Both the position numbers and the translations under genes were made by a program. The notes under the pieces were generated by a model. That model did no database searches. It had not been told where the DNA came from and worked only from the letters and a program-made list of their open reading frames with translations. From NCBI RefSeq assembly GCF_031432975.1, contig NZ_CP133838.1:682001-746000 (forward strand): DNA of 64,000 nt, written 5' to 3'. This document shows positions 62,585-64,000 of the stretch, piece by piece. Source of the DNA: Buttiauxella selenatireducens (GTDB lineage: Bacteria; Pseudomonadota; Gammaproteobacteria; Enterobacterales; Enterobacteriaceae). How positions within the stretch are numbered: the first letter of the stretch is position 1; every line of letters starts with the position of its first letter.

Positions 62585-63763
62585 ATGGCCTGGTTTTTGA
62601 CAAAAGGACGACGCCTCAATCCGGTGTACACGGCATTTATGGTTGTGGCATTTATGATGGGGATTGCAGGGGCACTTCAGGCGCCCACGCTGAGCCTGTT
62701 TTTAACGCGTGAAGTGCAAGTGCGGCCGTTCTGGGTCGGGTTATTTTATACCGTCAATGCGATAGCCGGGATTCTGGTCAGCCTGATGCTGGCGAAGCGT
62801 TCCGATAGCCGGGGCGACAGGCGCAAACTGATTATGATTTGCTGCGCGATGGCCGTAGCAAACTGCATTTTATTTGCTTTTAACCGTCACTACCTGACGT
62901 TAATCACCGTGGGCGTCATGTTCGCTTCCATTGCTAACACGGCGATGCCGCAAATCTTCGCCCTGGCTCGCGAGTATGCGGATAGGTCAGCTCGTGAAGT
63001 CGTGATGTTCAGCTCGATAATGCGTGCGCAATTGTCGCTTGCCTGGGTCATTGGCCCGCCGTTGTCGTTTATGCTGGCGTTAAACTACGGCTTTACCACC
63101 ATGTTTCTTATCGCGGCGGGGATTTTTGTTATTTCGCTGGCGCTTATCTTTTTTGCTCTGCCGTCGGTCAGCCGAATTGAGCAGCCCGCCGATCTGGCGC
63201 TTACGGAAGTTAGCGGCTGGAAAGACAAGAACGTCCGTATGTTGTTCATCGCATCGATGCTGATGTGGACTTGCAACACCATGTACATCATAGATATGCC
63301 GCTGTGGGTCAGCAGTGATTTAGGGTTGCCTGAGTCGCTGGCGGGGCTACTGATGGGGACGGCTGCGGGGCTTGAAATCCCGGCGATGATCCTTGCGGGC
63401 TATTATGTGAGGCGTTTTGGTAAGCGGCGCATGATGGTGATTGCGGTGGCGGCGGGCGTGCTGTTTTACGTTGGACTGATTCTGTTCCACAGCCGCACGG
63501 CGCTGCTGTTGCTCCAATTATTTAATGCGGTATTTATTGGCATTGTCGCCGGGATTGGAATGCTATGGTTCCAGGATTTAATGCCGGGCAAGCCGGGGTC
63601 CGCGACCACATTATTTACCAACAGTATCTCTACCGGCGTGATTCTGGCAGGGGTGTTACAAGGCGCGCTGGCTGAGAGTTTTGGGCACTATTCGGTGTAT
63701 TGGCTGATTGCGGGATTGGCGGTGTTAGCGCTGGTTTTGACCAGTAGGGTCAAAAATATCTAA
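62585..63763 (+). CDS. setA: SetA sugar efflux transporter (MFS)
   Basis: 392 residues, as in E. coli. Twelve-helix major facilitator protein exporting glucose, lactose and analogues; cotranscribed with sgrS and helpful in glucose-phosphate stress. LAKRSDSRGDRRKLIMICC is the MFS loop 2-3 motif. Its TAA stop shares two bases with an ERIC element. Confidence 0.95.
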   Translation: MAWFLTKGRRLNPVYTAFMVVAFMMGIAGALQAPTLSLFLTREVQVRPFWVGLFYTVNAIAGILVSLMLAKRSDSRGDRRKLIMICCAMAVANCILFAFNRHYLTLITVGVMFASIANTAMPQIFALAREYADRSAREVVMFSSIMRAQLSLAWVIGPPLSFMLALNYGFTTMFLIAAGIFVISLALIFFALPSVSRIEQPADLALTEVSGWKDKNVRMLFIASMLMWTCNTMYIIDMPLWVSSDLGLPESLAGLLMGTAAGLEIPAMILAGYYVRRFGKRRMMVIAVAAGVLFYVGLILFHSRTALLLLQLFNAVFIGIVAGIGMLWFQDLMPGKPGSATTLFTNSISTGVILAGVLQGALAESFGHYSVYWLIAGLAVLALVLTSRVKNI

Positions 63764-63888
63764 TACCCGTCATACTTCAAGCTGCAGATGCGTTGGCTGC
63801 GCTCCCTCACCCCAGTCACTTACTTGTGTAAGCTCCTGGGGATTCACTCTCTTGCCGCCTTTCTGCAACTCGAATTATTTAGGGTATT
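63762..63888. repeat. ERIC element, full length (127 bp)
   Basis: Ends AATACCC and GGGTATT are inverted repeats 127 bp apart; the core TCACTTACTTGTGTAAGCTC and CTGGGGATTCAC match the conserved ERIC centre. The left end overlaps the setA TAA. Confidence 0.95.
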
Positions 63889-63905
63889 TTTGATAGTGTT
63901 GATTT

Positions 63906-64000
63906 TTATTCAGCTAAAAACAGTTCCAGCAGCGAATTCAAAAACAGCTTCCCGTGCTCGGTAATTTGCCAATATTCCTCAGTTTCAATCAGGTAGTCTT
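63906..64000 (-). CDS. hemW: C-terminal fragment resembling heme chaperone HemW
   Basis: The last 30 codons of a minus-strand gene run off the window: DYLIETEEYWQITEHGKLFL followed by NSLLELFLAE and TAA. This agrees with my recollection of the C-terminus of E. coli HemW (radical-SAM-like heme chaperone). In E. coli hemW lies in the yggS-yggW region, far from setA, where leuD follows instead. The identification rests on a short fragment. Confidence 0.6.
   Translation of the reverse strand, partial: DYLIETEEYWQITEHGKLFLNSLLELFLAE

Overview
The window is chromosomal DNA of a member of the Enterobacteriaceae. From dnaK to setA the gene order is almost exactly that of minutes 0-2 of the Escherichia coli chromosome, and most proteins match the E. 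coli product in length to within a few residues. I cannot fix the genus from sequence alone. Lineage differences include no cai/fix block between carB and kefF, an extra LysE-type exporter between kefC and folA, a 281-residue AraC and a 53-residue SgrT.

Layout. 1-12154: chaperones (dnaK 3' part, dnaJ), sodium/proton antiport (nhaA, nhaR), rpsT, then the ribF-ileS-lspA-fkpB-ispH cluster and rihC. 12155-26520: an accessory sugar-catabolism zone of about 14 kb between rihC and dapB, which are neighbours in E. coli. 26663-34848: dapB, carAB with its full pyrimidine/purine/arginine control region, and kefFC. 34902-43052: a LysE-family exporter, folA, and the lptD-surA-pdxA-rsmA-apaG-apaH operon. 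43436-50665: djlA, rluA, rapA and SOS-controlled polB. 50742-56112: araBAD and araC with the classical control region. 56349-63763: yabI, the thiBPQ thiamine transporter with its TPP riboswitch, then sgrR, sgrS/sgrT and setA. The last 95 bases are the end of a gene resembling hemW, so synteny with E. coli (where leuD follows setA) breaks here.

The accessory zone holds two separate loci. The first has a complete mannose-family PTS permease (EIIA, B, C, D), a ManA-like isomerase fused to an N-terminal kinase-like domain, two cupin-type (archaeal-like) phosphoglucose isomerase genes, the second carrying a one-base frameshift, and a MalI-like LacI-family regulator. Three near-identical 16-bp palindromes built on TTAATCGATTAA lie upstream of the three transcription units, and a perfect CRP site sits in the divergent promoter region, so the locus looks like one self-contained regulon for an unidentified hexose. 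The second locus has three Gfo/Idh/MocA oxidoreductases, a GPH-type glycoside symporter and a GH5-like glycosidase in one operon, with a divergent LacI-family regulator. It looks like a pathway for an unidentified glycoside.

Dispersed repeats are abundant: three arrays of GGGAGAGGG-type palindromes (33-37 bp period) at 13602, 44251 and 51463, two full 127-bp ERIC elements each sharing the stop codon of the upstream gene (araC, setA), a 43-bp ERIC deletion derivative, and an ERIC-like composite upstream of lptD. No rRNA, tRNA, CRISPR, transposase or phage gene was seen.
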